64,000 bases of DNA from Lepturacanthus savala (GCA_030544235.1 CM060477.1:9074434-9138433); one strand, 5' to 3'; positions 12,890-51,831 are shown, counted from the first letter of the stretch. Notes: generated by a model not told the origin, from the sequence alone. Numbers and translations are program-made.

Positions 12890-13700
12890 CAAACATGGCG
12901 TCCACAGCAGCTGTGTGTGAGTCCTGTGGCCTCCTCCCCCGAATGCTCAGCATTGCTGTCATGACCTCCCTCACTTCCAGCTCTCGTCTTTGAACTGTAA
13001 TTCAAACTTCACACGACGGCGGCTCCCGTCTCCAGAGCTTTTCCCTAAAACAATACATGCCCTCTCTGGCTTGAACGAGAGGGGTTTAAAGATCTGGTTT
13101 AATTGTTGTCTTTTCCAGTGTTTAATTATAAAAACACCAAAGCGCTGTCTAATTCCTTAATGTTCCGCTAATTATGTTGTGTTAATAGAGGTTTTTCTGT
13201 TGCGGCGTCACACTCATTAACTTAGCGGTGACACTGCCCTTAATTGGATAAGAGGCCATTAACTCACTTGGCTTTGATTAGAATTATCGTTTCCTTATAA
13301 ACTGACACCAACCGGTTCAAAGCGCGTGAAACTATATCAGCCGTAGCTTTACAAACTGCCTGTGCTGCTTCTACCTTTTTCAAAGGCATTAATGAGATGT
13401 GAGAAGTTGGCATTAGAACGCAGAGAAACACCAGCGCACAATAACTCCTTCCGCATCAGACGCGTGACTCGCTGCGGCGTACCTCTTCATGGAGATACAA
13501 CGCGGCTCTATAGGTTTTAATAAGGATCGGTCGGGAAGGAGAAGCGCCATAAACCTCCGAAAGTGTCAGATGCTGCGGGATCGTCGCTCACAGAAATGGG
13601 CTTCTTTCTTCAGTGATGCTGGGGGTTGATATGCAATTATTTAAAGCAGCTCGTAAGACGCCAGCTCCCGGGTCAACTAACGGAGCAACAAGCCGAACTC
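12890..13700. other. Candidate noncoding regulatory stretch
   Basis: This is unique-looking sequence of mixed composition with repeated homeodomain-type cores (TTTAATTATAAAA, CTAATTATG, CTTAATTGG, TTAGAATTATC), a run of CpGs at 13440-13580, and no coding frame. It has the look of a conserved noncoding element near a developmental transcription-factor gene. That is inference only. Confidence 0.3.
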
Positions 13701-14231
13701 TCTTCTTTTTTTCTGACATTTTTTTTTCCATTTGATTGAAATTCACCGCAGCTAATGTAAAATAGATCTCAAGTTATCCCAGTTGAAGCTCAGGCAGGTA
13801 GAACTTCTGACCAGTAACACTACCTCCTATGATATTCAAACATCTCAAAGTTCATATCAAGCAATTTAACATAAGGCCCAATATAGACAGAAAACAGACT
13901 GACACCAGCACTGCTTTCCAATCCCCAGCACCGCTGTTCCCACACCCACACATGCCCTCAATTACCCTATGAGCGCCACATGTGCAACATCATTAATAAG
14001 ATCCACTAATAATGGTGGTGAGCTCCACCGGCCATGAGTGAGATTTGACTAATTACTGTAATTGTATTGGAGTCATGCTCATTAAATATGAAAATTGTGT
14101 TCTGTGAAATGAATGGGTTTTCATGATCAGCCTTGTATGGACAGGCAAGAAATAAATTAGAGAACAGTTTCTCGTTGTGCAATTAACTACAGCACACACA
14201 GCTACCTGCCACACCCCCCAGTCTGGTAATA

Positions 14232-14233
<2 letters not shown>

Positions 14234-14266
<33 letters not shown>

Positions 14267-14272
14267 GGGGGG
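14234..14272. repeat. GT microsatellite ending in a G run
   Basis: About 15 GT units, then 9 G. Confidence 0.95.
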
Positions 14273-15399
14273 TGTAGATGTTTGCTAATTTGCCATTACT
14301 TGTTGCTCATGCACCTCCTTATACATACTGTATGCATGACCTGCTTACCCATGAAACGTGGAAATGTTAATATTGCACAGAGCATAAAATTACAATTGTA
14401 ATGTGTTTTTCTCATTTTTTTAAAAGGAATTTCTCAGCTACATTTAATTCATTTTTTCCCCCCATTTAATTTGATATTACTAGTAGCTAGTAACTAAATT
14501 AAGTGTTTTCCCTGTTTCTTCTATGGTTATGAATGAAACACCAGCATATTTACATAGGCTAAAATCCCTCTAATGCAATATTTTATAATTTTTCAGCCAC
14601 TTACGGGAACCTGGAAATGTTCAAGTTATTTTTAAATAGGTCTGCATGTGCGTTGTGTAATCACTGTCATCGTGGAAGAAAAGCAAAAACCTGTTTGCAA
14701 ACACGTACTGACAAATTGCACGCCTAAAAATATACACGATACGTGACAATTAGCGGTGAATCCAAACCCCTTAACACAACAGGATGTGCTCATGACTCCT
14801 TTACTGTAACTTTAGTGCGCACTTCTTTCTACCGTCCCCTGGGATTTAAGCAGCTGTCAGGACTCCAGAGCATAGACGACAGCATCTGGGAGTGACTGCG
14901 TCCCAGAGGAGCTGAGCATCTTTGTTTTTTTTTTCTCTTTTCCCTCTTCCTCTCCTCGTTTCCGCGTGCTCAAATTGTTTGAGAAATCTCGCAATGCAAA
15001 TGTGGTACTTACCTTTACCGCCCAGTAACAAAAACTGTGTCACGCTCGAAAACAAGGCTTCTTGCGAAAGCCCTTTTTTTTTTTTTTGTCTGAGGAGGTA
15101 TAGAGTTGAGGAGAGGCAGGTAAACAAAGCATAATGTGGAGGTCAAATGCTAATGAGCGCTCCATTTGTTACGTCTGGCTCCCTCCGAAGGCAGAGGGAC
15201 CACGTCAGAGGGACCCAGACGTAATAAATCATCCAAAATAAATAATAAACCTAAAGATTCAAAAAAGACTCCATCCTATTCATCGTGCCAACTAGGATGA
15301 AGTTACAGTCCTGATTTCTCTTATCTGGCCTTATTTGAATTGTCCCATTTTAAAACCGCCTGCTTGAGACAGCAAAGACGCTTGCAAGTCCAACTCCAG

Positions 15400-16400
15400 G
15401 CCTGACGCCCCGTCATATAATTTCCATCTGCTCGCTGGTTAATAGGGTAAGACCGGAGAGAAACCCACTATGAACTGTAACGCGGCTTGCTTTACTCGGG
15501 ATACAGGCCATAATGCTGTGAGACTTGAACAGATGCAACGCCACGCAGGCTTTGCAGCTGTTGCGGGGCCTTCAGAAAAACCCGCAGCTGTCCCCCTTCA
15601 CCGTCTGAGTCCCCGAGCGAAAGGAGACCGAAAGAGGGACGTGACTGATGAGGTGACGGGGAAAAACCCCCCGAAAGGGGCTGTTGTATGAGGAATATCA
15701 CAGGTAGACTAAGTGCTCCATTTGAGCGCTTATCTGATCCGCTGGTTTCTTTCCTCCCCTCCCTCCATCCGTCCTCCATCCCGCGCTCTCTGCACGGCAG
15801 GCGCCGCTGCCGCCTATAGATGGCGCTCGATGCATTTCGAAAAAAAACCACGCCGGCCTTTCCCCTACAAGGGCTGTCCATCACGAGGTGCCACAGACTG
15901 CACGGTGAGGATGAGCTGCGAGGAAAGGCACCCTTACCTGTCCTTGAGCCAGGCGAGAGAGAGGAAGGAGAGAGAGGGGGGAAAAAAAAAGAGTAGATTC
16001 AGCATGTATGTATGCTGTAGCCGGGAGCCATAAATCATGACCTTCTTCAATTTACACAGGGAGCATATTGATGGTTTCCTATCTCCTTCACTCACTTTCA
16101 CCTAGTTACATTGTCTAAGACAACAGCGCTCTGGGTAACCGTGACTGACACTTTACAGCCTATTCTCAGCAGGCTCTCACCTCTCCGCCGCGGCCTACGA
16201 TAGCGGAGCTAAAACCCGGCGGAGACAGCACAAGGTTGCACTAACAGTGTGATCATAGATTTTCCGAAACAGGTAGGCAACAAGGTTGGCTGATTAACAG
16301 ACTGCAGTGTGACGGTGTCAATGCCCCTTCATAAGCACGGACAGGCCTGACAACCGGTGACGATTTAAGGTGAATAGAAATACGGTTTACAAGACGGAAA
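15400..16400. other. CpG-enriched noncoding stretch
   Basis: CpGs and GC content rise here compared with flanking AT-rich DNA, most at 15470-15910 and 16180-16220. Overlapping open frames occur on both strands (15470-15691, 15492-15884, 15713-16033), none with a recognisable domain, as expected where GC content thins out stop codons. It could be a distal enhancer, a promoter or an exon of an unseen lncRNA. I cannot tell which. Confidence 0.3.
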
Positions 16401-19400
16401 GTCATTCTGAGGACAGTGGGCCATGCCCTAATTCTCTTTTACATGACTAAAAACAGAAAAATACTTTGAGGAAAGAGCGGCGAGCGCAAAGGGAAGTTCA
16501 TTAGGTAGATTGTGTTTTCTTCAGTTTTTCTTTTTTTTTAGTTTCATTGACTCATTTTATTATTTCTCAGCAGTGTCACCTTTTCATCGACTACTGATAT
16601 ATTGGTAATAATACGATCCACAAGTTAATATAACTGTTATTTCCAGCAATAATATGGAGTGGCGGGTGTAGCCGTGCCAAGAGTATAAATGAAAAAAAAA
16701 AAAAAGAAATAAATAAAATGAAAACGTGACAAGCCCATTTATCTGTTTAATTCAATCTTCTGTTGAGAGATCTCTCTTTTTTTTTTTTTTTGCTGGACAT
16801 CATAGTTGATTTTGTTTAGGGGAATGGTTTTGATGGCAGGCTGATTAAACACAGACTCGCTCCCCAACCCCCATATTGGCTGAAGTTGAAAGCCCAGTAA
16901 ATGAAATGACTTCCACAGGATTGCACCACAAAGGAGCGGAGTGTGTCAGATGTGCATTCAGCCACTGTTGTAGCCAACGCAAGGTCAAACGGGACATTGT
17001 GTAGACGGCGGACCAACTGGCGGTTGGGGCAGGAAGATGCCGTTACACCCCTCCGGGCGCAGCCCTACTGAACATACAAGTGCACATACAGAAGCGCACG
17101 TACGTGATTGGTCATGCTTGGTACCGTTTGGCGGTTGCGCGGCCCGTCTCTGCCCAAAGACCATGACTCACTGGATGTAGACGCTTCTACCGGCAGCATA
17201 AAATCAATAATCACTATTATTTTGTATATATCCACTGACTGTTCACCTACACGTGTTGGTGATATAAAACAGCTGAAAGCGGAAGTACGTTATGGCAGAT
17301 TATGAACAGATATACAGTACATATTACGGACAAGTGGACAAAAGACTGTCGTTTTGCTTGTTTTTTAAAGGCTTTAGGGAAAATATATGTTTTTCAAAAG
17401 TATTGTCTTAAAATCTAACAAAGGCATTTGTTGGAAGTGTGAATCTTGGTGTTGTTTTTATTTTAATTTGTTGTTTCTAGATCGTGAAAATTGTGCCTAT
17501 TTTCAACATGATTTTCTCTATCGATATATATATATATATATATACGTGTATATGTAAATATATATATAATATCTGTATTATATTGTATAGTATTAAGCTC
17601 ACTTTTGTAGATGCAGCACAGGGTAATAATGTGCACAAAAAGCTATGAATAAAAAAAAACACACACATTGTATCAAATGTATATGAACATGAAAATGGTC
17701 TTTTTCACGTAAGAGTTGAGGAAGACCATTGCGGTTGAATGTTCAAGTGTATGTAAACTTTTAGAAAAGATGAAATTAAATTAAAATGCACTGATATATT
17801 TATTATATTTATTGTAGAACTTATGATCGTTGATCATTAGCCAACCATTGTCCTACGCGTATCTCTGAATAGGATCTTATAACATGACAATTCCTCACAA
17901 GAATATTAGCTTTACATTATCAGTAAATATGATCTGAATTTCATCGTACTGAGTTCGGTTTTATCGATTGTTTTCTTTCTGCATTCGCTGACTTGGGACA
18001 TATTTTTCAATAAAAATCCATTGCAGTGATTACATAAACCATGTGATTTTATTGTCACTGTACATTCAGTGCACTGTTAGATCTGACTCACTCAAAAAAA
18101 GAAAAAAAAAGCATATATTTACACATGGGTACAGTAGGCATGAACACAACAAACAAAACACGAGAAAATGCCACACAATATTGTCCAGTGAAACCCAGAT
18201 GTGGTTGGCTTTTTGCTTCTCAGTTCCAACGTTTTTTTCACATTTTTCCCTTTGTCTCCCCAGGACTCTGAACGTGTGTGCATAGTTACCCTGTCCTTTT
18301 ACCCGAGCATAGGGCAAGTTTATAATTAAAATGAATCAAAATTCCCTTTTAACTTGATTCAAATATCGCAATTGCTAACATATTGCTTTTGAGGGGAATA
18401 AACCTCTTGGGTAATCACATGTCTATAGTACATACACTAGCAGGGTCCTTTATACACCGCGGAGCAGGACATCCAGGGAGGTTCCTCCATGTTTTATGTA
18501 AATCTTGTCATCTCAGAGTGCACAGAGATAAGATAAGTCCGCAAATGGAACAGCGAATAAGCAGCTTTCTCCTCCGAGGAATGTGTTCCCCAATTGCAGT
18601 AGGTTCATCTACATTTTTTTTAATACCCAGTCAGTGATGTCACTTTATTTCTGTGCCACTGATTCCCAGGAGGAACCCATGGCCCGCTTCCAAACCCAGT
18701 GTAATTTTCTAAATATGAATTGAGGTATAGGGTCTAGAGTACTTCACTTGCTGTACGTCCTGCTGTGCCGATAACCAAAATCGATAACACAGAGTGTGTG
18801 TGTGTGTGTGTTTCAGCAACGATAGACACAGAAAAGAAAATAAGAGAATATCCAACGTTAAAACCAAATATAACTGACTTATTCTCACTTTGACTTATAC
18901 AGTGAACTACATTACACAGGTAGCGAAGTTGCTAATACATCATTAGAAATTCATTAACCCGGTGGAAATGAAACAAAGAATCATAGTTACATCAATACAC
19001 AGCAGCTAAAGTAGAGTATTGTGAAAATATGCACAATACATTTGCAGTGTACAGCAACGTACAGTATGTCCACGTTGTAAACAAAGCACAATTAAACGTC
19101 AGTCTGATTCTCCACAACACAAGGAACATAAGTGGCCGTATTCGCCTTGCATAGCCCAGTGATCGCTCTGTTATGAAACTATTACAGACACCCATGAAAT
19201 CGCCTTTGTAGAGGTTTAGACAAACCCTCCCCACTGTCAACCGAAATAAAACGTCTCTTCTCCCCAAGGTAGAGCCAAAGCAGAAATTTAATTGCTCCAT
19301 TTCTATTGAGAATTTCGGCTTAGGAGACAATTAGAATTAATTGGATGCAGTAGAACCGTTTTAGAACTAGAAATAAATTAAGCGTTTTTCCCTTTTATTT

Positions 19401-22047
19401 TCTTATATTAATTTGAGAGAAGGGAAAGTTGGGGAAATAACGGTCTGCTATCGGTCTTCAGCATGCAATGCACAAACTCTGATGAGGGGGGGGGGTCGGT
19501 TTGGATGTTTTGGTCAAGTTTTTGTGTTTCACCGATGCTTCAAACAAGCAGCAAAACATGAACTGAGTTAGCTTATTCAGACGCACGCCTTCAAATGTCT
19601 CAAACACATTCTTCAGTATTAGAAAAACATTTTTTTTTTTTTTTTTTACAGTGGATTCATCTAATGTTTCAGCTACAGTGCCTCAAATTGACAAAGAGAC
19701 TGATGTTTAATCAATGCATAAATGGACTGAACAAAAAGATAGAAGATTTTCATCTTGTTTACCGCTCAAAATGAATGAGCCCACAGCTGGACACTCAGCA
19801 GATACTAAGTCTAACCATCATTAAAATGCAGCTAGATTTATGTGAAAACAACAGTGAAGTCCACTTGCTCACACCGTATTATTTGCTCTGTGTTTCACTT
19901 TTAAGTATTTGAAGACCCTATGCTTTGGTTTGCTGCTGTACGGAGGTGATGCATCCCTAATTTCAACTGAGGACAGATTAGCTGGTTACGCAGTTGGGAA
20001 ATTGCATCGTGAGAACTGTATTCTCTGCTGTATTGGGTTATAATTATCTATTTATTACATTACAGTGAATCAATAGCGTGTGCTCCTGTGGGGATCATCT
20101 CATGTGCAGAAACTGGCCTGTGTCTCTAGTTACTGGTCGCTTACTTTATGTTTTCCTTCTGGTTACCTGTTTGGGCGGAAGCTAATGGCACTTGACACTC
20201 CAAAGACTACTTTAAAGTGTTGATAAGGGACAATATCTGCCTCACTATAATCCTAAAAGCAGCTGAATAATCTATTACTGTTATATTTTGATCTTATGAT
20301 AATATGCTCCTTCTAACCTGCTCAGGTTATCAGGACAGGCAGACATACCGCTAAATATCCCATTTTTCTGATTGCTATCTTTGAATAATTTGAAAATTGG
20401 TTTACAATTGATAGACATTACGCTCTAAAACATCTGGAATATACAGATTTATTAAATTTATTATTTAGTGTGTGCAGAGAGTGATTAGCACCTTCATTAA
20501 AGACTAGCTAAAAAACAATTAAATATACAGACCGTTGGTGATGTCTGATATATTTTGTCATTATTATTATTATTGAGTTTCAATTAAGAGTGTAATTCAA
20601 GTTATTCTCAGAAACACAAGTGTCATTATACTGATTAATATCTATGTGGACTGTTGCTAATGGCTTAATAAAGCTAAACATGAGAGGAAAATCTATTATA
20701 TTGTTCCATACACACACGCTCACATCTCTGCTGATCTGTTGGAACACATCTTGATGCTCACACTGTATAGGAGAAGGAAATACAGGATCTTAAAACTGTT
20801 TAAAATTCAGAAGTGTGAGTCTATAGCATAAAGACTTTGGTATCAACCTGGCGGCTGGAGGTGGAAAAAAAACAACAACAACTGAGGACTAATGTTCTTA
20901 GCTGCGTAACTAACCAATATAGTGACACTCATCATTTGAGAATACAACCTATATAAAGTTGGGCTGAATACAACAATAACAGCAACACTTGTACGATATA
21001 ATGCAATCTGAAACAACATCTACAGACTCAGAATCAGCACCTATCTGACACAAACTGTACATTATAAGCTTCGCTAAGGTAGTCTTTATTGCAGGGCTAT
21101 CAGGTTGCATTAAAGGGCGTATTGGATTGCATTATATTGTATATAGTCAAATCTGTTATCGTGTCCACTACCTGTAGCTATAGAAAATAAATACATGTTT
21201 TGACAAGTTAATAATTTAGATTTTAAAAATAGCACAGAATCGAGCTTATCACTATCGTGTGTATGTTTCACAGTACGTTTAGTTGCCAATATTTCAGAAC
21301 ACCAAAAGAGGTGAGGGGAGGGGTGGGAGGTGGGGGGGTTAGTCTCTCTATAAGCAAAAACCACTGACTGAGATTCACTAGTACAATACCCATTATTGCC
21401 ACGTTATTCATAGATGCTTAGTGCAAACTCCTTGATCACTAGCCAACCACTGTCTTTCTGTAAGCACCAAGTTGACTATTATCAATGAGTCGATGAAGTT
21501 ACCACGAGGTAAATATATCACGAGGAAATTGAGAACCTTACATACCCACAGTGGGTACCGCTTTGTTTGATGACGAATATAAGAATATGTCTAACAATTC
21601 TCCCCCCGCCCAGTGCAATTTCACACAATATACAGTACACATATTATATGCAGACCAGTTAGAGACTATTGCTTTTAACAACTGAGATTAGAAAATATGA
21701 AAGAAAGAAACGAAAAAGTCACATATGTGGCTACGTAGCCGTACAGATCTTTAGGACGTTTATATTAACACACTTCCATTTTGAGATGAAAATAAGATAA
21801 GAAACAAATTCACAGAAGCTTCAGGTGATATAGAGCAACGGGTCTCTGGTTATAACAAGACCTCGGTTGCCTGATTTCTGTACACAACATCTTTATATAT
21901 ATCATTGTGATCCCACACCAATCAGTTGATATTCACCCTTTTAAACCTTTCCAAGTCCTCCTTTCTTTTTATGTTTATTACCATTTAAAGGTGTTAAAAT
22001 AACTCAGTAGTCTTCAATCCTCTCGCTGTCAATTGGCACACCACCTT
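16401..22047. other. Gene-free AT-rich stretch, possibly partly 3' UTR
   Basis: No exon or RNA gene is recognised. It holds poly-T runs (about 16778-16791 and 19630-19648), an AT microsatellite at 17524-17544 and a GT microsatellite at about 18790-18811. The part nearest 22 kb may be 3' UTR of the receptor gene. Confidence 0.4.
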
Positions 22048-22057
22048 TTTATTTATT
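22048..22057 (-). terminator. Candidate poly(A) signals, two overlapping AATAAA on the minus strand
   Basis: The plus strand reads TTTATTTATT, which is AATAAATAAA in mRNA sense, about 100 bases after the receptor stop codon. Another AATAAA lies at 21979-21974. A 23-base A run in mRNA sense (about 22086-22064) precedes the first pair, so this could be low-complexity chance. ERR 3' UTRs are usually long, so the true end may lie further down, anywhere in 17-22 kb. Confidence 0.3.
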
Positions 22058-22151
22058 TTTTTCATTTTTTTTTTTTTTTTTTTTTTACAGGCTGTCCCTC
22101 GCCTCACATTGGGTGATGCAGCTCAAACATGTGAAACATCTGGCCCGGGTG

Positions 22152-47192
<25,041 letters not shown>

Positions 47193-49290
47193 CTGGGTCA
47201 ACACACACACAGACAGAGCTGCAGTCAGTTTTCTGGCTAAATTCAAATAGATTACAAACTAGAGGAAGAAACGGCATTGTGCAATTTAAAAGTGATACAT
47301 AGTGTAAAAAAAAAGGAATATTTCAAGCAATGTGACAACATGAAGCAAAAAAAACAAAACAGGAAATACAGAGCTTTCAAACAGCATCAGCGAAAAATGC
47401 TGGTTTAGTTCTCAGACAAATAAGTTATCAGCGTATAAAAAAAAAAAGAAACACAAAGAATTTGATATAAAAGAAGACACCAGGAAACTACAGCATCAAT
47501 GAAATTATCACCACTAACAAGTCTGACAAGATGTACTGAGCATCGCTTTCCTCCATCATCGCCAGATCATTCTGTGAGAGATTCATCAGCTGTGATGGAG
47601 CGCTCCGCTCCTGCATGTAACCGGCTCATCCGAGTTTGATAGATTGTGTTACAGACACAACCATTAATGTGTTGGAATGCAAAGTGATATACTACAGTGG
47701 CTTATTTCTCTCAGGCAAAATGGTAACTAATGACTATGTCAACAGATGCCCCATACATCTTGCAAACAATGCCCACAACTGGTTGCCTGCCAGAAGTAAA
47801 TTAATGAATGAAACTACAGAAGGCTCTTAATAGACAGAGAGAGGTGTTATACTCAGCATATCGAAAATCATAGGTAATACATGACCCGATCAATAGTCCT
47901 GGTTAGTTTGCCAATGGACGGTGCCGGGTTTCGGCGGATTTAAGTGAGAGGTTTGGGCGGTTGAGGAGGGAGCGACCGAGGATTAAGTGTTCTGAATCAC
48001 AAATTCCGTTATAAAGTTTGTTAACATGCTGAGTTAAAGAACATATTAGTAAATAGAAAATGCTCCCGTATATACTGCAAAAACCATGAGTTGTGGATTT
48101 TCTTTTTTTTCAGTGTTTATTTATTTATTTGCTATTTTCTCTTCTGAAATTTTAGCATTTTTAGAGGCTTTTGCGTAACATTTATGTGCATGTTTTAGGA
48201 AAATAACAATCAAGTCTCCTACTCTTATTGCGCAACTATTTCTCCTCAAGGCAGCAAAGATTTCGTATGTTGTAGCTTCAATAATATTTGCTAAAACAAA
48301 GCATGAAATTAGGGTTGGGACGGTGATAGAACCGCTGGCACTGTCTGTCACAGTTGGTGGATCTTACGCTTCTTCAGTGCAACAGGACATGCTCAGTTGT
48401 AAATATTGGGTGAGAGAGGTGGAAAACCATGTTAAGAATGTCTGAAACTAACAGCGAGCTACCGCCGGCCAAATTCTTCTAAACTTTTTTTTCTTGCCTT
48501 TTTTTTTTCTAATTTGGTGTTGTGGCTAGGAATGTATCTTCCCCCTGTTGCAGCTTTGCATGAGAGTTTATATGAAGCCATGAAGTCATCATCAGACCCC
48601 GACAACATGAAACCTCTCTTAACTGCTCACGGATTGTGGCTGGAGGGAGGGTGGAGGAGGAGATAACCTCTACCCCTGGGTCCAGATCAGATCTATTGAT
48701 CCTCTGCTTCCTTCCTGTTCCAGATGAGGCATGAAAAAATAAACCCTCCTCTTACGGGTCCCAGACATTCCTTATGCATTTTTAATCAGGCAGGACTGTT
48801 AACATAGTTCGAGATGGAGTGATACAACATTATGTTAGACTTCATTCTGACGCTATTGCGGTTTATAAAACATTCACAGGATTCCAGTTAAATCTTCTTA
48901 GCAATCAGCATGCACCTATTATCAATTGGAAGGTATTTTTTTTTCTTCCATTTCAGGGAATTGGAGAGAGCGGCATGGTAATAGTTAATACATCATCACA
49001 GCTAGATAGGAGGATCCCCAATGGAATAGTACATTGTGGCATATGTAAAAAGTAGTTCATTCCACACTTAGCACACAGTAACGCTGGGGAGATGTTTTTT
49101 GTTAGGTTTAATGGAAATTTCTAATGGGTCCTTTCAAATCTGTCGAAATGAAATAATGGCACAAACTACCAATTTGCACAGACAGAAATAGCCTCATAGT
49201 TTTATAATTTGGTTTTCCCTCTTATAATAAAGAGACATGTAGTTTTCGTAGCACAGACTGACTCTATTCAACCCACCCCACTCCCTTGGC

Positions 49291-49433
<143 letters not shown>

Positions 49434-50610
49434 TGCACCTCATATCTAATGGGGAAGTGTTTGCTCTGCCGTGCAGAAAAATGGTACAAACCGAGCACAC
49501 AAGCAAGACTCACCAGGCAGACGTGAAGGTCACTTGCCTTCTGTGTTCTGCTGAGGCCCAGACAAGTGCCACAATGGACACCTCGGAGCAACAGACACAC
49601 GGGTTTCTGAAAGCGTCTAGACACTGCTCCATATAAAAACTGTCCAGAACGTTCAATATAACCGAGGCAGAAATACCACATGCTCAGATAAGTAATCACT
49701 GCCTTTAATAATTTTGTATTATTATTATTATTATTATTTTTTACATGTTTGAGCCGAAGTGCAATGGGTTTGAAAATGTCTGACCAGAGCAGCTTAAAAT
49801 CTGAAATGTTTGTGCATGTGTATTTTGGCATGTCCCCTCATGCTGGCAGGGCTGCAGATCCCCTGCCTCCCGATTTGAATCCTGAATCCATCCACATCTT
49901 CTCTTAACCATGAAATATGCTTTCCAGACTCCAAATTTCAGCGTAATACTCGCAATTAATTGCAAAAAAAAAAAATGCAAAATGCACTATCAAGGCAAAT
50001 GACCTCTTGTTATCCTTGACTTGAGCAAAAGGGTTAAAAAAACAGTTCTTCATATTTTACCTTGTATTTTCCCACTGAGGGGAAATATTATTGTTGAGCT
50101 TGGGGTTAAGCTTGTAGCAAGGAACACAGCGTAAATCATGGTGCTAAACATACAGTCGAACATGGAAGCGCAGAAGGACAGAGGCAAGGAGCCATGCATG
50201 AAATTAGTTCATTAATCTTTCTATGATAGGCTGTCCTTGTTTGGGGCAAACTCTATCAGCTTTAAACTGAGTGCCCCTTCTTGCCTGACACATAGATTAC
50301 AGTGTTAGTCTGCGGCAGAGGTGTCTGGGAAATGAATGGTCATGGCGGGCGAGGAAAATGGGGAAGCGTGTGTCACCGAAGTGTTAAGTAGTAACAACAA
50401 CATGCATAGCGGTGGCACAAATGAAGGTCATCGTCAAAATATGTGCGTGCCCTAAAAATTTTAATGCATGATTCATAAACTGCAGCTAAAAACGTTGTCT
50501 TTTTTTTAAGAGAAGAGACATTATTCAAAATACATTCAGAAAGCACAGTTATTAAAATCCCCAAGCTGTGCATATCTCAGTTAACTTACTTCCATTACTC
50601 AAAATTAATA

Positions 50611-51270
50611 TATATAATTCTGGCTATTCAGGTTCTGAATTATTTAGTCTATAAAAGTCTGTAAGGTTTGCAAATAAACTCTACTTATTTACCTATTTTT
50701 TTTTACCTATAGGTATTCAAAAACGTGCATATACTACCTGGCTATTTTGGGCTAAAGACATTTTAAAATGTTATTCCTGATTTAATTTGTATTTTTGTAT
50801 TTATATTATTTTCTATGTGCAGGTTGATGCTTTGTGCCTGGTTTGTTTTACATATGAATATTATGTATGTTGTTATGCTTGTACGTAAAAACAAATGATT
50901 ATTTTCACTATTGATTAATCTGACAATTCTTTCTTGATTAATCGGATAAGGTTTGTACTATAAAATGTCAGAAAATAGTGAAAAACAACCCAATATTCAG
51001 TTGGAACCACAATATTAAAAAAATCCCAGTATTGTAAATGGATCAAAATAGTTGATAAAATAGTTTTATTAAAAATATGAAAACAACCAAATATTCATAT
51101 GTTGGAACCACATTTTTTAGAGAAATAAACTAGAAAAAAATCCTAAAATGGCAAATGGATCAAAATAGTTGTCTATCAATTTTCTATCATTAAATAAATC
51201 ATGTCCCCTACAATTATCAGCTAATCCTGAATTACGTTGTTAATTTGTACTGCACAGTAGAAGTACTGTT
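50611..51270 (+). repeat. Repeat B, copy 1, with internal 105-bp duplication
   Basis: Starts near TTCTGGCTATTCAGGTTCTG and ends AATTTGTACTGCACAGTAGA. It matches 54176-54510 along its length, including CTGAATTATTTAGTCTAT and GTAAATGGATCAAAATAGTT. Internally, AAAACAACC(C/A)AATATTCA...GGAACCAC...GATCAAAATAGTTG occurs twice (about 50981-51054 and 51080-51171). A GATTAATC-family piece lies inside at 50898-50990. Confidence 0.75.
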
Positions 51271-51279
51271 CTCTACTTC

Positions 51280-51361
51280 ACACGCACACGCACGCACGCA
51301 CACGCACGCACGCACACGCACGCACACACACACACACACGCACACACACACACGCACACAC
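51280..51361. repeat. CACG/CA compound microsatellite
   Basis: Irregular CACGCA and CACACA units over about 80 bases, adjacent to repeat B copy 1. Confidence 0.95.
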
Positions 51362-51444
51362 AGAACTTCCAGCATATGGCCTCTCAATGTCACTGCCATG
51401 AGGAGAGATTGCATAGATTTCCCACATGGATGATGTCTCCTTAC

Positions 51445-51501
51445 CTGGAGTATCAACCCCCATCTACATACACGTCCACCACCTCCAGGAAATTGCTCTC
51501 C
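51445..51501 (-). other. esrrb: Candidate 57-base 5' exon of the receptor gene
   Basis: In minus-strand sense this segment is preceded by a good acceptor (GACTTTGCAG, AG at 51503-51502) and followed by a near-consensus donor (CCAG then GTAAGG from 51444). Spliced to the first coding exon, its frame reads ESNFLEVVDVYVDGG, then stop, then [14 protein letters not shown]. It would therefore be 5' UTR that supplies an in-frame stop 30 bases before the ATG at 47179. It may also hold the end of an upstream open reading frame. The call rests on splice-site quality alone; no transcript evidence is available, and the segment sits next to a CACG microsatellite. Confidence 0.38.
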
Positions 51502-51794
51502 CTGCAAAGTCAAACACACCCCTAACTGCCTTTTGAAAAGAGACACAAGAAGGAGGTTATGGGGGAGAAAGAATAAACGAGCAGAGACTTAAGCCGTCAT
51601 TGGGAATCAGAGGGGGACTCATGAGGGACAGTTACGATATTGATTTCATAAATAAACAGAGATGGCCATCGATCCTAATGTTATTTTGCATTTCAATTAC
51701 TGCCCAGAAACATAACCTTCAAACGTCTGCTTCTCCACAGTAATAACATCCACTGATAATCACAAGCGAGTCTTGTCTGGCGCAAATTGGCTTT

Positions 51795-51800
<6 letters not shown>

Positions 51801-51831
<31 letters not shown>
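51801..51831. repeat. CT microsatellite
   Basis: About 15 CT units followed by a T run. Confidence 0.95.

Noticed and set aside
49524..50430. TGAAGGTCA sites at 49524-49532 and 50422-50430, and TCAAGGTCA (minus) at 4095-4103, as autoregulatory ERR response elements
   Set aside because: About two matches to TNAAGGTCA are expected by chance on both strands of 64 kb; three is no enrichment. Only ChIP data could rescue the idea.
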